Assembly: GCF_029625315.1 (NCBI RefSeq)
Contig: NZ_CP121110.1
Location: forward strand, 2,799,001-2,863,000
Origin: Flavobacterium ginsengisoli
GTDB lineage: Bacteria > Bacteroidota > Bacteroidia > Flavobacteriales > Flavobacteriaceae
Direction: 5' to 3'
DNA: 64,000 bases
This document shows positions 29,980-38,857 of the stretch, piece by piece (the first letter of the stretch is position 1; the number at the start of each line of letters is the position of its first letter). The position numbers and the translations under genes are program-made. The notes beneath the pieces are model-generated. The model saw only the letters and a program-made list of their open reading frames with translations. It was not told the DNA's origin and did not search any database.

Positions 29980-31005
29980 TTATACTTTTCTAGTAGATTC
30001 TCTTTCTTTTAATTTTGTTTTAATGACAATCGTTTCATATTCAGAAACTGTTCCTTCAGGTTCTTCCAATCTTTCAATTAATCTTTTTGCTGCAACTTCT
30101 CCAATTTCAACACCATGCTGACTTACTGTTGTCAAACTTGGCGATAAACGTCTTGAAGCCAAAATACCATCAGCAAAACCAATAATCGAAATATCTTCTG
30201 GAACTCTGTAGCCTTTTTTCAAACTTACTCTTAAAGCTGCAACCGAATCATTTTCGTCCAAAGCAAAAATTCCGTCGATTTTATGATCAAAAATAGAATC
30301 AATTTTAGCTTTCATATCATCTTCAGAATCTGTACGAAGAATAATTTTTTCGTTAACTGGAATATTATTGTCTTTTAAAGCTTTTAAGTATCCGTCAGCT
30401 CTTAATTTTCCAACACTTAAATTGTCTACAGAAGAAATTAAAGCAATGTTTTTGCATCCTAAATTTATTAAATGCTGTGTTGAGTTTAATGCCGAATCAA
30501 AATCATCTACGACAACTTTATCGCAGTCTACTTCATCTGCAATACGATCAAACATTACGATTGGCGTTCCGTCGTTAATTATTTCAGAAAAATGATTGTA
30601 ATCTTGAAGTTTTTGGGCTTCTTGAGAAACCGAAAGGATAAATCCGTCAATAGTTCCGTTACTCAACATTTCAAGCGTATGAATTTCCTTTTCTAAAGAC
30701 TCATTAGAGATACAGGTAATTACATTATATCCTTTTTTATCGGCAACTTTCTCAATACCACTAAAAACTTTCGCAAAGAAAGAATTTAAAATATTAGGAA
30801 TAATTACTCCAATCGTTTTTGTCTTACGATTCTTAAGATTCAAACCAATAACATTCGGCTTATAATTTTTGAGTTTGGCATACTCCTTAATCTTAACCTT
30901 CGTTTGTTCACTAATTTCAGGACTGTCATTCAATGCTTTAGATACAGTCGAAACAGAAACACCTAGTTCCTTGGCAATTTGTTTTAGAGTTGCTTTAGCT
31001 TTCAT
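29980..31005 (-). CDS. LacI-family transcriptional regulator
   Basis: A 341-residue repressor with an N-terminal HTH (TLKQIAKELGVSVSTVSKALNDSPEIS), hinge (LNLKNRKTKTIGVIIPNI) and a periplasmic-binding-protein-like domain (EILSNG... GIFALDENDSVAALRVSLKKGYRVPEDISIIGFADG; SPSLTTVSQHG). Length and order are normal. It probably controls sugar metabolism, possibly the amylase region, but its operator was not identified. Coding is opposite to the DUF3298-like gene. Confidence 0.9.
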   Translation of the reverse strand: MKAKATLKQIAKELGVSVSTVSKALNDSPEISEQTKVKIKEYAKLKNYKPNVIGLNLKNRKTKTIGVIIPNILNSFFAKVFSGIEKVADKKGYNVITCISNESLEKEIHTLEMLSNGTIDGFILSVSQEAQKLQDYNHFSEIINDGTPIVMFDRIADEVDCDKVVVDDFDSALNSTQHLINLGCKNIALISSVDNLSVGKLRADGYLKALKDNNIPVNEKIILRTDSEDDMKAKIDSIFDHKIDGIFALDENDSVAALRVSLKKGYRVPEDISIIGFADGILASRRLSPSLTTVSQHGVEIGEVAAKRLIERLEEPEGTVSEYETIVIKTKLKERESTRKV

Positions 31006-31213
31006 CCTATTGAATTTTATGTAATTAATACAAATATAGTAGAATTACCGAAAATAAAACAAAAAGAAGCTATTAGTATTTAAAAACATAAGTCTTTTCG
31101 AAATAATAATTAAATAAAGCTATTTCTCAAAACCGTACTTACAAAAATTTCGTTAATAATTAAATACCAGATAACTAGAGACCAACTGTTGTTAACTATT
31201 AAAAAACTTGATT

Positions 31214-31960
31214 ATGAAAAACGAAGTTAAAATTCATGAAGTAGATCCTTCATTGAATAGTAGAAGGAGCTTTCTTAAGCTCAGTGGATTAACCCTGGCA
31301 ACCACGGGTTTAATTCTAGCTGGCTGCAGCGATAATGACAACGATAATGATATGCCAGACAATTCTTTGCCAGGAATAAGAAATGGTGTTTTCGATTTAG
31401 GCTCTGGAGATTTTGGAGTACTAACCTATGCGTATGCTCTAGAACAATTAGAAGCCGACTTTTATACTAAAGTAGTTAATGGAAGTGGTTTTAATTCTGT
31501 CTTCAGCAGCGTTGAACGCGAAGTACTAACAGACTTATATCACCACGAAGTAGTTCATAGAGATTTTTTTAAAGCTACTTTAAGCGCATTACTTCCAAAT
31601 CCGAGTACTCAATTACTTCCAACTCTGGCTTTTAATTATGGCTCCTTAAATTTTAATAGCCGTACCGAAGTTTTGGCGACTGCAAAAGCATTAGAAGACA
31701 CAGGAGTTGCCGCCTATAATGGAGCAGGAAAATTAATTAAAACTGCGGACTACTTATTATTAGCTGGAAAAATTGTTTCTGTAGAAGCAAGACATGCCTC
31801 AGCAATAAGAAGTTTGATTAATCCGAATTCTAAAGATTTTGCCGGAGATGATATTGTAAATATGTCTACAGGTTTAGATGATGCCAAAGATCCTTCTAAA
31901 ATTCTGCCGATTCTTGCTGGTTTTATCACTACGAAATTTACAGCTAATTATTTGCCTTAA
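31214..31960 (+). CDS. Exported ferritin-like domain protein (copy 1)
   Basis: About 248 residues from the ATG at 31214. A twin-arginine-like SRRSFLKLSGLTLATTG leader precedes LILAGCS, a lipobox-like sequence, so it may be a lipoprotein or Tat substrate. An Asp/Asn-rich stretch follows, then a four-helix bundle: ALEQLEADFYTKV, HHEVVHRDFF, KALEDTGVAAYNGAG, SVEARHASAIRSL. The Glu/His pattern fits the PF13668 ferritin-like family. The metal or substrate is not known. It is paired with the next gene 25 bp downstream. Confidence 0.85.
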   Translation: MKNEVKIHEVDPSLNSRRSFLKLSGLTLATTGLILAGCSDNDNDNDMPDNSLPGIRNGVFDLGSGDFGVLTYAYALEQLEADFYTKVVNGSGFNSVFSSVEREVLTDLYHHEVVHRDFFKATLSALLPNPSTQLLPTLAFNYGSLNFNSRTEVLATAKALEDTGVAAYNGAGKLIKTADYLLLAGKIVSVEARHASAIRSLINPNSKDFAGDDIVNMSTGLDDAKDPSKILPILAGFITTKFTANYLP

Positions 31961-31985
31961 TCTTAACCGCTAAAACTTAGAAATT

Positions 31986-32798
31986 ATGAACATTTTAAAA
32001 TTTATAGAATCCTTTACTGATGACAATTTAATGAATAGTACGGGTTCAAGAAGAGACAGTTTTACACATTTTGGAAATATTGGTAAAAATTTAGCTTTAG
32101 CCTCAATTCCTTTCGGATTATCAGCTCTAACCAATAAAGTTTTTGCACAAGACATTACAGCAACGCCTGCAACTCCAATCGGAGCTTTACAATTTGCTTT
32201 AACCTTAGAATATCTTGAAAACGAATTTTATGCTATGGCATTAGATTCTGGAGTAATACCAGCTTCTGAAAATGGCGGGCGCGATTTAAAAGTATTTCAG
32301 CAAATAGTTGCGCACGAATCTGATCATGTGAAATTTTTAATTGCTGGATTGGGTGGCACAGCCAGTGCTAACTTCGTTCCAAAGCCTACTTTTGACTTCA
32401 CTGTTGGAGGCGCTTTTGACCCTTTTCATGATTATCCAACCTTTTTAGCTTTGGCACAAGCTTTTGAAGATACTGGAGTTAGAGCTTATAAAGGACAAGC
32501 GACAAATTTAATTACAACACCAGATTTATTGACTGCAGCATTACAAATTCATTCTGTTGAAGCACGCCATGCTTCTGAAGTTAGAAGATTACGAGGTTTA
32601 AAAGGATGGATATCAAACGCCGAACGAGGTGCTGGAATGCCAGCTGCAACGCAAGCTGTATATGATGGCGAGGGCGTAACTACGCAGGCAGGATTTAATA
32701 CAGCAACAGCATTTGGAGCTGCAGCGGGCTCAGAAGCTTATGATGAGCCACTTACAACCCAACAAGTGGTTGATATTGCCAACATATTTATTGTATAA
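31986..32798 (+). CDS. Exported ferritin-like domain protein (copy 2)
   Basis: 270 residues. The N-terminus has SRRDSFTHFGNIGKNLALASIPFGLSALTNKVFAQ, a Tat-like signal with Arg pair. The helices carry ALTLEYLENEFYAMAL, AHESDHVKFLI, AQAFEDTGVRAYKGQA and SVEARHASEVRRL, the same Glu-x6-Tyr and His patterns as copy 1. The two genes form a small operon that ends at the terminator at 32818. Such pairs are common in Flavobacteriia; the function is not established. Confidence 0.85.
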   Translation: MNILKFIESFTDDNLMNSTGSRRDSFTHFGNIGKNLALASIPFGLSALTNKVFAQDITATPATPIGALQFALTLEYLENEFYAMALDSGVIPASENGGRDLKVFQQIVAHESDHVKFLIAGLGGTASANFVPKPTFDFTVGGAFDPFHDYPTFLALAQAFEDTGVRAYKGQATNLITTPDLLTAALQIHSVEARHASEVRRLRGLKGWISNAERGAGMPAATQAVYDGEGVTTQAGFNTATAFGAAAGSEAYDEPLTTQQVVDIANIFIV

Positions 32799-32817
32799 TC
32801 TTTTTTTCAAAATATTT

Positions 32818-32852
32818 AACCGTCTTTACTTTATTGTGGAGACGGTTTTTTT
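32818..32852 (+). terminator. Terminator after the ferritin-like gene pair
   Basis: AACCGTCTTTAC and GTGGAGACGGTT can pair around TTTATT, followed by a T-run. Confidence 0.75.
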
Positions 32853-32915
32853 ATTCACTAAATAATCAAAAAACTGAAGCCCTGATTTTCAGCAGATAAA
32901 ATATTCTTTCAGGTA

Positions 32916-32946
32916 TTTGGTTTTAAAATAATTAATTGTACTTTTG
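32916..32946 (+). promoter_or_regulatory. Promoter of rplM-rpsI
   Basis: TTTG (32916-32919) and TACTTTTG (32939-32946; fits TAnnTTTG) are separated by 19 bp, as in Bacteroidota -33/-7 promoters for housekeeping genes. Confidence 0.7.
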
Positions 32947-32966
32947 CATCCCCTTTATTGGGGATG
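32947..32966 (+). promoter_or_regulatory. Hairpin at the start of the rplM leader
   Basis: CATCCCC and GGGGATG form a 7-bp stem with loop TTTATT at the expected 5' end of the transcript. It may be an L13 autoregulatory leader or a 5' stability element; the function is inferred from position only. Confidence 0.45.
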
Positions 32967-32989
32967 GAATGTTTAATTAAAATAATATT

Positions 32990-33445
32990 ATGGACGCATT
33001 AAGCTACAAAACAGTTTCAGCAAGTAAAGCCACTGTAACTAAAGAGTGGATTGTTGTTGACGCTGAAGGTCATAACTTAGGACGTCTTGCTTCAAAGGTT
33101 GCAATGATCTTAAGAGGTAAGTACAAACCAAGTTATACACCACACGTTGACTGTGGAGATAACGTAATTGTTATCAACTCAGAAAAAATTAACCTTACAG
33201 GTACAAAATTGAATGACAAAATTTACATGCGTCATACAGGTTACCCAGGAGGACAAAGAACTTTAACTGCTAAAGTATTGCAAGCTAAAAACCCTGCATT
33301 ATTAGTAGAAAAAGCTGTAAAAGGTATGTTACCTAAAAACAAATTAGGAGCTGAACTTTTTAGAAATCTAAATGTTGTTGTAGGATCTGAGCACACTCAC
33401 GGAGCTCAAAAACCTAGAACTGTTAACCTAAATGATCTTAAGTAA
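32990..33445 (+). CDS. rplM: Large ribosomal subunit protein uL13
   Basis: 151 residues with the L13 signatures WIVVDAEGHNLGRLASKVA, HTGYPGG and AVKGMLPKNKLG. L13 is an early-assembling 50S protein. It is first in a two-gene operon with rpsI and overlaps it by one base (TAATG). Confidence 0.98.
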   Translation: MDALSYKTVSASKATVTKEWIVVDAEGHNLGRLASKVAMILRGKYKPSYTPHVDCGDNVIVINSEKINLTGTKLNDKIYMRHTGYPGGQRTLTAKVLQAKNPALLVEKAVKGMLPKNKLGAELFRNLNVVVGSEHTHGAQKPRTVNLNDLK

Positions 33446-33831
33446 TGGGAGTTATTCACAAAATCGGTAGAAGAAAAACCGCTGTTGCACGTGTTTACGT
33501 TTCTGAAGGAACTGGAAACATCACTGTAAACAAAAAAGAATTCGCAACTTACTTTCCAACTGCAACTTTACAGTACAAAGTTTTACAACCGCTTTCTATG
33601 ACAGAAAACGCTGGTAACTTTGACGTAAAAGTAAACGTTTACGGAGGTGGTACAACTGGTCAAGCAGAAGCTGTAAGAATGGCATTAGCACGCGTAATGT
33701 GTGAAGTTAACGCTGAAAACAGAGGAATCCTTAAACCAGAAGGTTTATTAACAAGAGACCCAAGAATGGTTGAACGTAAGAAATTCGGTCAGAAGAAAGC
33801 TCGTAAGAGATTCCAATTCTCTAAACGTTAA
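33445..33831 (+). CDS. rpsI: Small ribosomal subunit protein uS9
   Basis: 128 residues: GRRKTAVARVY at the N-terminus, YGGGTTGQAEAVRMALARVM in the middle, and the basic tail RKKFGQKKARKRFQFSKR reaching the decoding centre of the 30S. It follows rplM with a one-base overlap, the usual L13-S9 order. Confidence 0.98.
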   Translation: MGVIHKIGRRKTAVARVYVSEGTGNITVNKKEFATYFPTATLQYKVLQPLSMTENAGNFDVKVNVYGGGTTGQAEAVRMALARVMCEVNAENRGILKPEGLLTRDPRMVERKKFGQKKARKRFQFSKR

Positions 33832-33834
33832 TAT

Positions 33835-33985
33835 TAGCTGTCTTGTTCAAATGAAACAAGACATTATCAATTATTTATTGAAATTAAAAAACACAGTTAT
33901 TGTTGCTCTCCTATCGAGGTAGGATATAGTTTAGCATCTAAATGTATAAAGCCAGAGAAATCGCCATTTATACATTGCTAATCAA
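33835..33985 (+). promoter_or_regulatory. Structured leader region before rpsB
   Basis: Within the rpsI-rpsB gap three hairpins can form: CTTGTT/AACAAG (33843-33863), TCCTA/TAGGA around TCGAGG (33911-33926) and a long stem with AATGTATAAA and TTTATACATT arms (33941-33977) flanked by TAGC/GCTA. Such layered structure suggests a terminator or an autoregulatory S2 leader. The promoter is not clear. Confidence 0.4.
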
Positions 33986-34007
33986 CAGAACGTAAACTAG
34001 TACAAAA

Positions 34008-34778
34008 ATGGCAAACAAAATAGAAGTAAAAGAATTACTAGAAGCAGGTGTTCACTTCGGACACATGACTAGAAAATGGGATCCAAATATGGCTCCTTAC
34101 ATTTATATGGAGCGTAATGGTATTCACATTATCAATCTATATAAAACTGCGACTAAAATTGAAGAAGCTAACGAAGCTTTGAAAAAAATCGGCGCATCAG
34201 GTAGAAAAATCTTATTCGTAGCTACCAAAAAACAAGCTAAAGACATCGTTGCTGATAAAGCAAAAGTCGCAAACATGCCTTACATCACTGAAAGATGGCC
34301 AGGTGGAATGTTAACTAACTTCGTAACTATCAGAAAGGCAGTTAAAAAAATGTCTTCTATCGATAAAATGAAGAAAGATGGTACATTCAACACTCTATCT
34401 AAAAAAGAGCGTTTGCAAGTTGATCGTCTACGTGCTAAATTGGAGAAAAACTTAGGTTCAATTGCTGATATGTCTAGACTGCCTGCAGCATTGTTCGTAG
34501 TAGATATCAAAGCTGAACACATCGCAATAAAAGAAGCTCAAAAATTAAACATTCCAGTTTTCGCAATGGTTGATACGAATTCTGACCCAAGAGAGGTTGA
34601 TTACGTAATTCCTGCAAATGATGATGCTTCTAAATCAATTGACAAAATTTTATCTTTAGTGACTACTGCAGTAATCGAAGGTCTTTCAGACAGAGGTGCT
34701 GAGAAAGAAGTTGAAGCTGCTGAAGAAGCTCCTGCTGCTGAGGCTGAAGCTGCTCCTGCAACTGAAACTGAAGAATAA
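34008..34778 (+). CDS. rpsB: Small ribosomal subunit protein uS2
   Basis: 256 residues. Signatures include LLEAGVHFGHMTRKWDPNM, ITERWPGGMLTNF, and AIKEAQKLNIPVFAMVDTNSDP. The last 28 residues are an Ala/Glu-rich acidic extension (EVEAAEEAPAAEAEAAPATETEE), common in Bacteroidota S2. It contains three intact GCTGC sites, showing that not every such site is miscalled. It precedes tsf, as in most bacteria. Confidence 0.98.
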   Translation: MANKIEVKELLEAGVHFGHMTRKWDPNMAPYIYMERNGIHIINLYKTATKIEEANEALKKIGASGRKILFVATKKQAKDIVADKAKVANMPYITERWPGGMLTNFVTIRKAVKKMSSIDKMKKDGTFNTLSKKERLQVDRLRAKLEKNLGSIADMSRLPAALFVVDIKAEHIAIKEAQKLNIPVFAMVDTNSDPREVDYVIPANDDASKSIDKILSLVTTAVIEGLSDRGAEKEVEAAEEAPAAEAEAAPATETEE

Positions 34779-34783
34779 ATCAA

Positions 34784-34822
34784 ATTTTAAATTCCAAATT
34801 TTAAATTCCAAATTCCAAATAC
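34784..34822. repeat. AAATTCCAA-type intergenic repeat (rpsB-tsf)
   Basis: Tandem AAATTYYAAATTCC units. A partial inverted version (GGAGTTTGGGATTT) follows at 34861-34875. The same family occurs at 40596, 49261 and 55928. Confidence 0.6.
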
Positions 34823-34916
34823 AAAATTAAAAACGTTATGTTGATAATTTAATAAAATTGGAGTTTGGGATTTAGAAGATGGAATTTTTACTTTTAACAT
34901 TAAAATTCAAAATATT

Positions 34917-35881
34917 ATGGCAACAATTACTGCTGCAGACGTAAATAAATTAAGACAATCTACAGGTGCCGGAATGATGGACTGTAAAAAAGCTTTAGTT
35001 GAAGCTGATGGAGATTTCGATAAAGCTATACAAATCCTTAGAGAAAAAGGACAAAAAGTTGCTTGCTAACCGTTCTGACCGTGAGTCTTCTGAAGGAGCT
35101 GCTGTTTCTTTTATCAATGCTGACAACACTAAAGGAGCTATCCTTACTTTAAACTGCGAAACTGACTTCGTAGGTAAAAATGAGGCTTTCGTTACTTTAG
35201 CTAAAGATTTAGTTGAAAGAGCTATCAACTTCTCTTCTAAAGAAGAATTTTTAGCTTCTGATTTCAACGGAATCACTGTTGCTGAAAAATTAATCGAGCA
35301 AACTGGAGTTATTGGTGAGAAAATCGAAATCGGTGGTTTCGAAATTTTAGAAGGTGCTTTCGTTGGATCTTATGTTCACGTTAACAAAATCAGCTGCTTT
35401 AACTGCAATTTCTGCTCCGATCGCTAATGCTGAGACTTTAACAAAAGACGTTTCTATGCAAGTTGCTTCTATGGGAGCTGATACATTATCTTACAAAGAT
35501 TTTGATCCTGCTTTCGTTGAATCTGAACTTGCTGCTCGTATTGCTGTAATCGAAAAAGACAATGAAGAGGCTGCTCGTTTAGGAAAAACTTTGAAAAATG
35601 TTCCTAAATACATCTCTTTCTCTCAATTAACTCCTGAAGTTATCAAACAAGCTGAAGAAGATGCTAAAGCTGAATTAAAAGCTGAAGGAAAACCAGAGCA
35701 AATCTGGGATAAAATTCTTCCAGGAAAAGTTCAACGTTTCATTTCTGATAACACTACTTTAGATCAAGAGAAAGCTTTATTAGATCAAAACTTCATCAAA
35801 GATGACAGTAAAAAAGTAGGTGATTACGTTAAAGGATTCAATGTTGAAATTACAGGTTTCAAAAGAGTTACTTTAGGTTAA
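34917..35881 (+). CDS. tsf: Elongation factor Ts (two suspected indels)
   Basis: EF-Ts recycles EF-Tu-GDP. The ATG at 34917 begins [37 protein letters not shown], the UBA and core start. The frame breaks at 35061-35066 (GCTTGC; GCTGC restores [12 protein letters not shown]) and again at 35392-35397 (AGCTGC; removing the A restores [14 protein letters not shown]). The joined protein has about 320 residues, including the dimerisation and EF-Tu contact regions up to [16 protein letters not shown]. Because tsf is essential and all motifs are present, the breaks are read as sequence errors. Confidence 0.95.
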
Positions 35882-35902
35882 TATATTATTTTTTCAATAT
35901 TA

Positions 35903-35937
35903 AAAAGCCCGAATATTTAGTTATTCGGGCTTTTTTT
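35903..35937. terminator. Terminator after tsf
   Basis: AAAGCCCGAATA pairs with TATTCGGGCTTT, followed by a T-run; bidirectional with the M3 peptidase gene. Confidence 0.85.
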
Positions 35938-35945
35938 ATTTCATT

Positions 35946-38009
35946 TTAGCTTTCAATTGGAAAGTTTCTAGCTCGCATCAACGCATCTGATTGTGGAGCA
36001 TGTCCTCTGAAATTCTTGTACATTTCTTCATTATCAATCGTATTTCCAACACTCAAAACTGTTTTATAAAGACGTTCAGAAATCTTCTTATCAAATGGCC
36101 CTCCAGCTTCTAAAAAAGCTTCATAAGCATCTGCATTTATTACATCTGCCCATAAATAACTGTAATATCCCGCTGCATACCCATCGCTCGAAAAAATATG
36201 AGCAAACTGCGGAATTCTGTGCCTCATTACAATTTCTGACGGCATATTAATTTCATTCAAAACTTTCTTTTCAAACGCATGCGGATCAATTATTTCGGTT
36301 GTCAAATGCAATTTCATATCGACAAATGAACTTGAAATCGTTTCTACTGTTGCAAAACCTTCATTAAAATTAGCGACTTTTCCGATTCTCTCTACCAGCG
36401 ATTGAGACAAAGGCTCGTTTGTTTTATAATGAAGCGCGAACTTGTTTAAAACCTCTGGAGTTGCCAACCAATGTTCTAATAACTGCGACGGAAACTCTAC
36501 ATAATCTCTTGCAACCGAAGTTCCCGAAAGACTTGGATAAGTGACATTTGAACACAGCCCATGTAAAGCATGCCCAAATTCATGAAACAAAGTTGTTGCA
36601 TCATCCCATGAAATTAAAACAGGTTCATCACTATTTCCTTTAATAAAATTGCAATTATTTGACACAATAGGAAGCACATTTCCTTTTATCTTCTGCTGAT
36701 CTCTATGCGAATTCATCCATGCGCCTGAACGCTTACCAACTCGCGCATACGGGTCAAAATACCATAATCCAATTGGTTCTCTAGTATTTTTATTATTCAC
36801 TTCCCAAACACGAACATCAGAATGATAAACGGGGACATCAAATAATTGCTTGAAACCTAAATCGAATAATTCGCCCGCAGTCCAAAACATTCCTTCTCGC
36901 AAATTTTCTAACTGCAAATATTGCTTAATTTCATTCTGATCTAGATCATATTTAGCTTTTCGTACTTTCTCAGCATAATAGCGATAATCCCAAGGCTGAA
37001 TTTTAAAATTATCCCCATCATTATCTACCATTTCCTGCATCGCAGAAACATCATTTTTTACTTTGTCTACAGCGGGTTTCCATACCGAATTCATTAAATC
37101 GAGTGTCTTCTGCGGATCTTTGGCCATTTTATTAGACAAACTCCATTCAGCAAAATTAGCAAAACCTAAAATCTTAGCTTTTTCAGCCCTCAATTTCAAA
37201 ATAGAAACAAGTATTTCATTAGTGTCATTTTCGTTTTTATTATCGCCTCTCTTTACAAAAACATCAAAAGCTTGTTCTCTCAAACTTCTTTTGTTGGAAA
37301 ACGTAAGAAACGGTTCGATTGAAGATCTTGTATTTCCAATGCATCCTAAAACATTTAGATTTCTTTCTTTAGCTTCAGCGATAGCGGCATTTTTAACTTC
37401 TTCAGGCAAACCATCAAAATCAAGTTCTGTTTTTAATTCTATATACTGATCATTTTCTTCTGCTAGTAATTTTTGACTAAAAGCAGTAAAAAGTCCTGCC
37501 AATTCCTGATTTATTTTAGCAACTTTATCTTTGTCTTGTTGGTTCAACTCTGCTCCTTCTCTAACAAAATCGGTATAATATAACCAAAGTAAACGCTGCT
37601 GTTCTTTAGTTAAATTCTGTTTTCCATCAGATTTGTATAGGGCTTCAATTCTAGAAAACAATTTCTCATTTTGATACAATCTATCACTAATCTCAGCCAA
37701 TTTCGGCGACATTTCAGTGTCAACAATATTAAATTCAGGAGTACTCAGATTAGATCTATAAATGCCGTAAACTGCATGAATTCGATCTAATTTATCACCA
37801 GAAAGCTCTAAAGCCTTGATTGTATTTTCAAATGTTGGTTTCTCTGGATTATTTGTGATGGCATCAATTTCTTCTAATTTTTCTTTTATAGCAAATTCTA
37901 TTGCTGGCCTAAAATCCGAAACTTTATAAGCTGTAAAATCTGGAACGCCTCCATAAGGCCCTGACCAATCTCTTAACAACGAATTATCTAATTCTTCTGG
38001 TGTTTTCAT
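35946..38009 (-). CDS. dcp: M3-family metallopeptidase (peptidyl-dipeptidase Dcp/oligopeptidase A type)
   Basis: 687 residues from the ATG at 38009 (MKTPEELDNSLLRDWSGPYGG); an ATG 12 bp further upstream would add four residues. The zinc motif is LFHEFGHALHGL, with the third ligand in ...DYVEFPSQLLEHW, and the substrate loop RIPQFAHIFSSDGYAAGYYSYLWADV matches the Dcp/OpdA group. No signal peptide is present, so it is cytoplasmic, trimming peptides from proteolysis. The dcp symbol is by similarity; dipeptidyl versus oligopeptidase activity cannot be told. Confidence 0.9.
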   Translation of the reverse strand: MKTPEELDNSLLRDWSGPYGGVPDFTAYKVSDFRPAIEFAIKEKLEEIDAITNNPEKPTFENTIKALELSGDKLDRIHAVYGIYRSNLSTPEFNIVDTEMSPKLAEISDRLYQNEKLFSRIEALYKSDGKQNLTKEQQRLLWLYYTDFVREGAELNQQDKDKVAKINQELAGLFTAFSQKLLAEENDQYIELKTELDFDGLPEEVKNAAIAEAKERNLNVLGCIGNTRSSIEPFLTFSNKRSLREQAFDVFVKRGDNKNENDTNEILVSILKLRAEKAKILGFANFAEWSLSNKMAKDPQKTLDLMNSVWKPAVDKVKNDVSAMQEMVDNDGDNFKIQPWDYRYYAEKVRKAKYDLDQNEIKQYLQLENLREGMFWTAGELFDLGFKQLFDVPVYHSDVRVWEVNNKNTREPIGLWYFDPYARVGKRSGAWMNSHRDQQKIKGNVLPIVSNNCNFIKGNSDEPVLISWDDATTLFHEFGHALHGLCSNVTYPSLSGTSVARDYVEFPSQLLEHWLATPEVLNKFALHYKTNEPLSQSLVERIGKVANFNEGFATVETISSSFVDMKLHLTTEIIDPHAFEKKVLNEINMPSEIVMRHRIPQFAHIFSSDGYAAGYYSYLWADVINADAYEAFLEAGGPFDKKISERLYKTVLSVGNTIDNEEMYKNFRGHAPQSDALMRARNFPIES

Positions 38010-38178
38010 AAACAAATACATTAATTAATTCTGTGCAAAATCTAACTCATAAAAAATGCAACAGTATCTCAAAATTAGTCAATCGGAAGCAAACTTCATA
38101 TTTTAAAGGATTATAAAAATAGGTTTCAAAGATTTAAAAGAAATAGTTTATTTTTGAAATATCAATATCAAAAATCAA

Positions 38179-38841
38179 ATGTTTAAGACCAGAAGAGAAA
38201 TTGTTTTTGTAATTTTAGCAGGAATATTTATAACCAATGCCGTTGTGGCTGAGTTAATTGGAGGAAAGCTAATTCAAATTGGCCCCTTTGTTATGAGTAT
38301 CGGAATCTTGCCTTGGCCAGTTGTATTTCTAACTACCGATTTGATTAATGATTATTTTGGAGAAAAAGGCGTAAAAAAACTTTCGTTCATAACTGCTTGC
38401 CTAATTGCTTACGCCTTCTTGATACTTTTTATGGCAATCACTATTCCAGTTGCAAAAGGAATCAGTCCCGTAAATGATGATCAGTTTCAGGCAGTATTCG
38501 GACAGAGTATGTGGATTATTGTTGGAAGTTTAATTGCTTTTATGGCTTCTCAGCTCATTGACGTTTGGATATTTTGGTTTTTCAAAAATAGAACTGGCGA
38601 AAAGAAAATATGGCTCCGAGCAACAGGCTCTACCGTAATTTCGCAATTATTTGATTCGTTTATTGTATTAGGAATTGCTTTTTGGCTTCCTGGAAAGATC
38701 GATTTTGACACCTTTATATCTTCAGGATTAATAGGTTATACTTTTAAACTTGCAATAGCTATTTTATTAACGCCTGCAATTTATCTAGGCCACCATCTAA
38801 TTAAAAAATATCTAGATGGAGACCCTGCACATAAAAAATAA
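38179..38841 (+). CDS. Queuosine precursor transporter (YhhQ/DUF165)
   Basis: 220 residues, six hydrophobic helices. The family marks are ANAVVAELIGGK-like IFITNAVVAELIGGK, PWPVVFLTTDLINDYFGEKG and QLIDVWIFWFFKN with RATGSTVISQLFDSFIV. E. coli YhhQ imports preQ0/preQ1. A TATTTTTG -7 element (38149-38156) precedes the gene. No preQ1 riboswitch was seen in the leader. Confidence 0.85.
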   Translation: MFKTRREIVFVILAGIFITNAVVAELIGGKLIQIGPFVMSIGILPWPVVFLTTDLINDYFGEKGVKKLSFITACLIAYAFLILFMAITIPVAKGISPVNDDQFQAVFGQSMWIIVGSLIAFMASQLIDVWIFWFFKNRTGEKKIWLRATGSTVISQLFDSFIVLGIAFWLPGKIDFDTFISSGLIGYTFKLAIAILLTPAIYLGHHLIKKYLDGDPAHKK

Positions 38842-38857
38842 AAAAAACATTTAGGTC

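Noticed and set aside
34917..35881. Programmed frameshifting in tsf
   Set aside because: No slippery heptamer is visible and the sites match the GCWGC error pattern seen in unrelated genes.
38050..38178. preQ1 riboswitch before the YhhQ transporter
   Set aside because: I looked for the short preQ1 aptamer pattern and found none.
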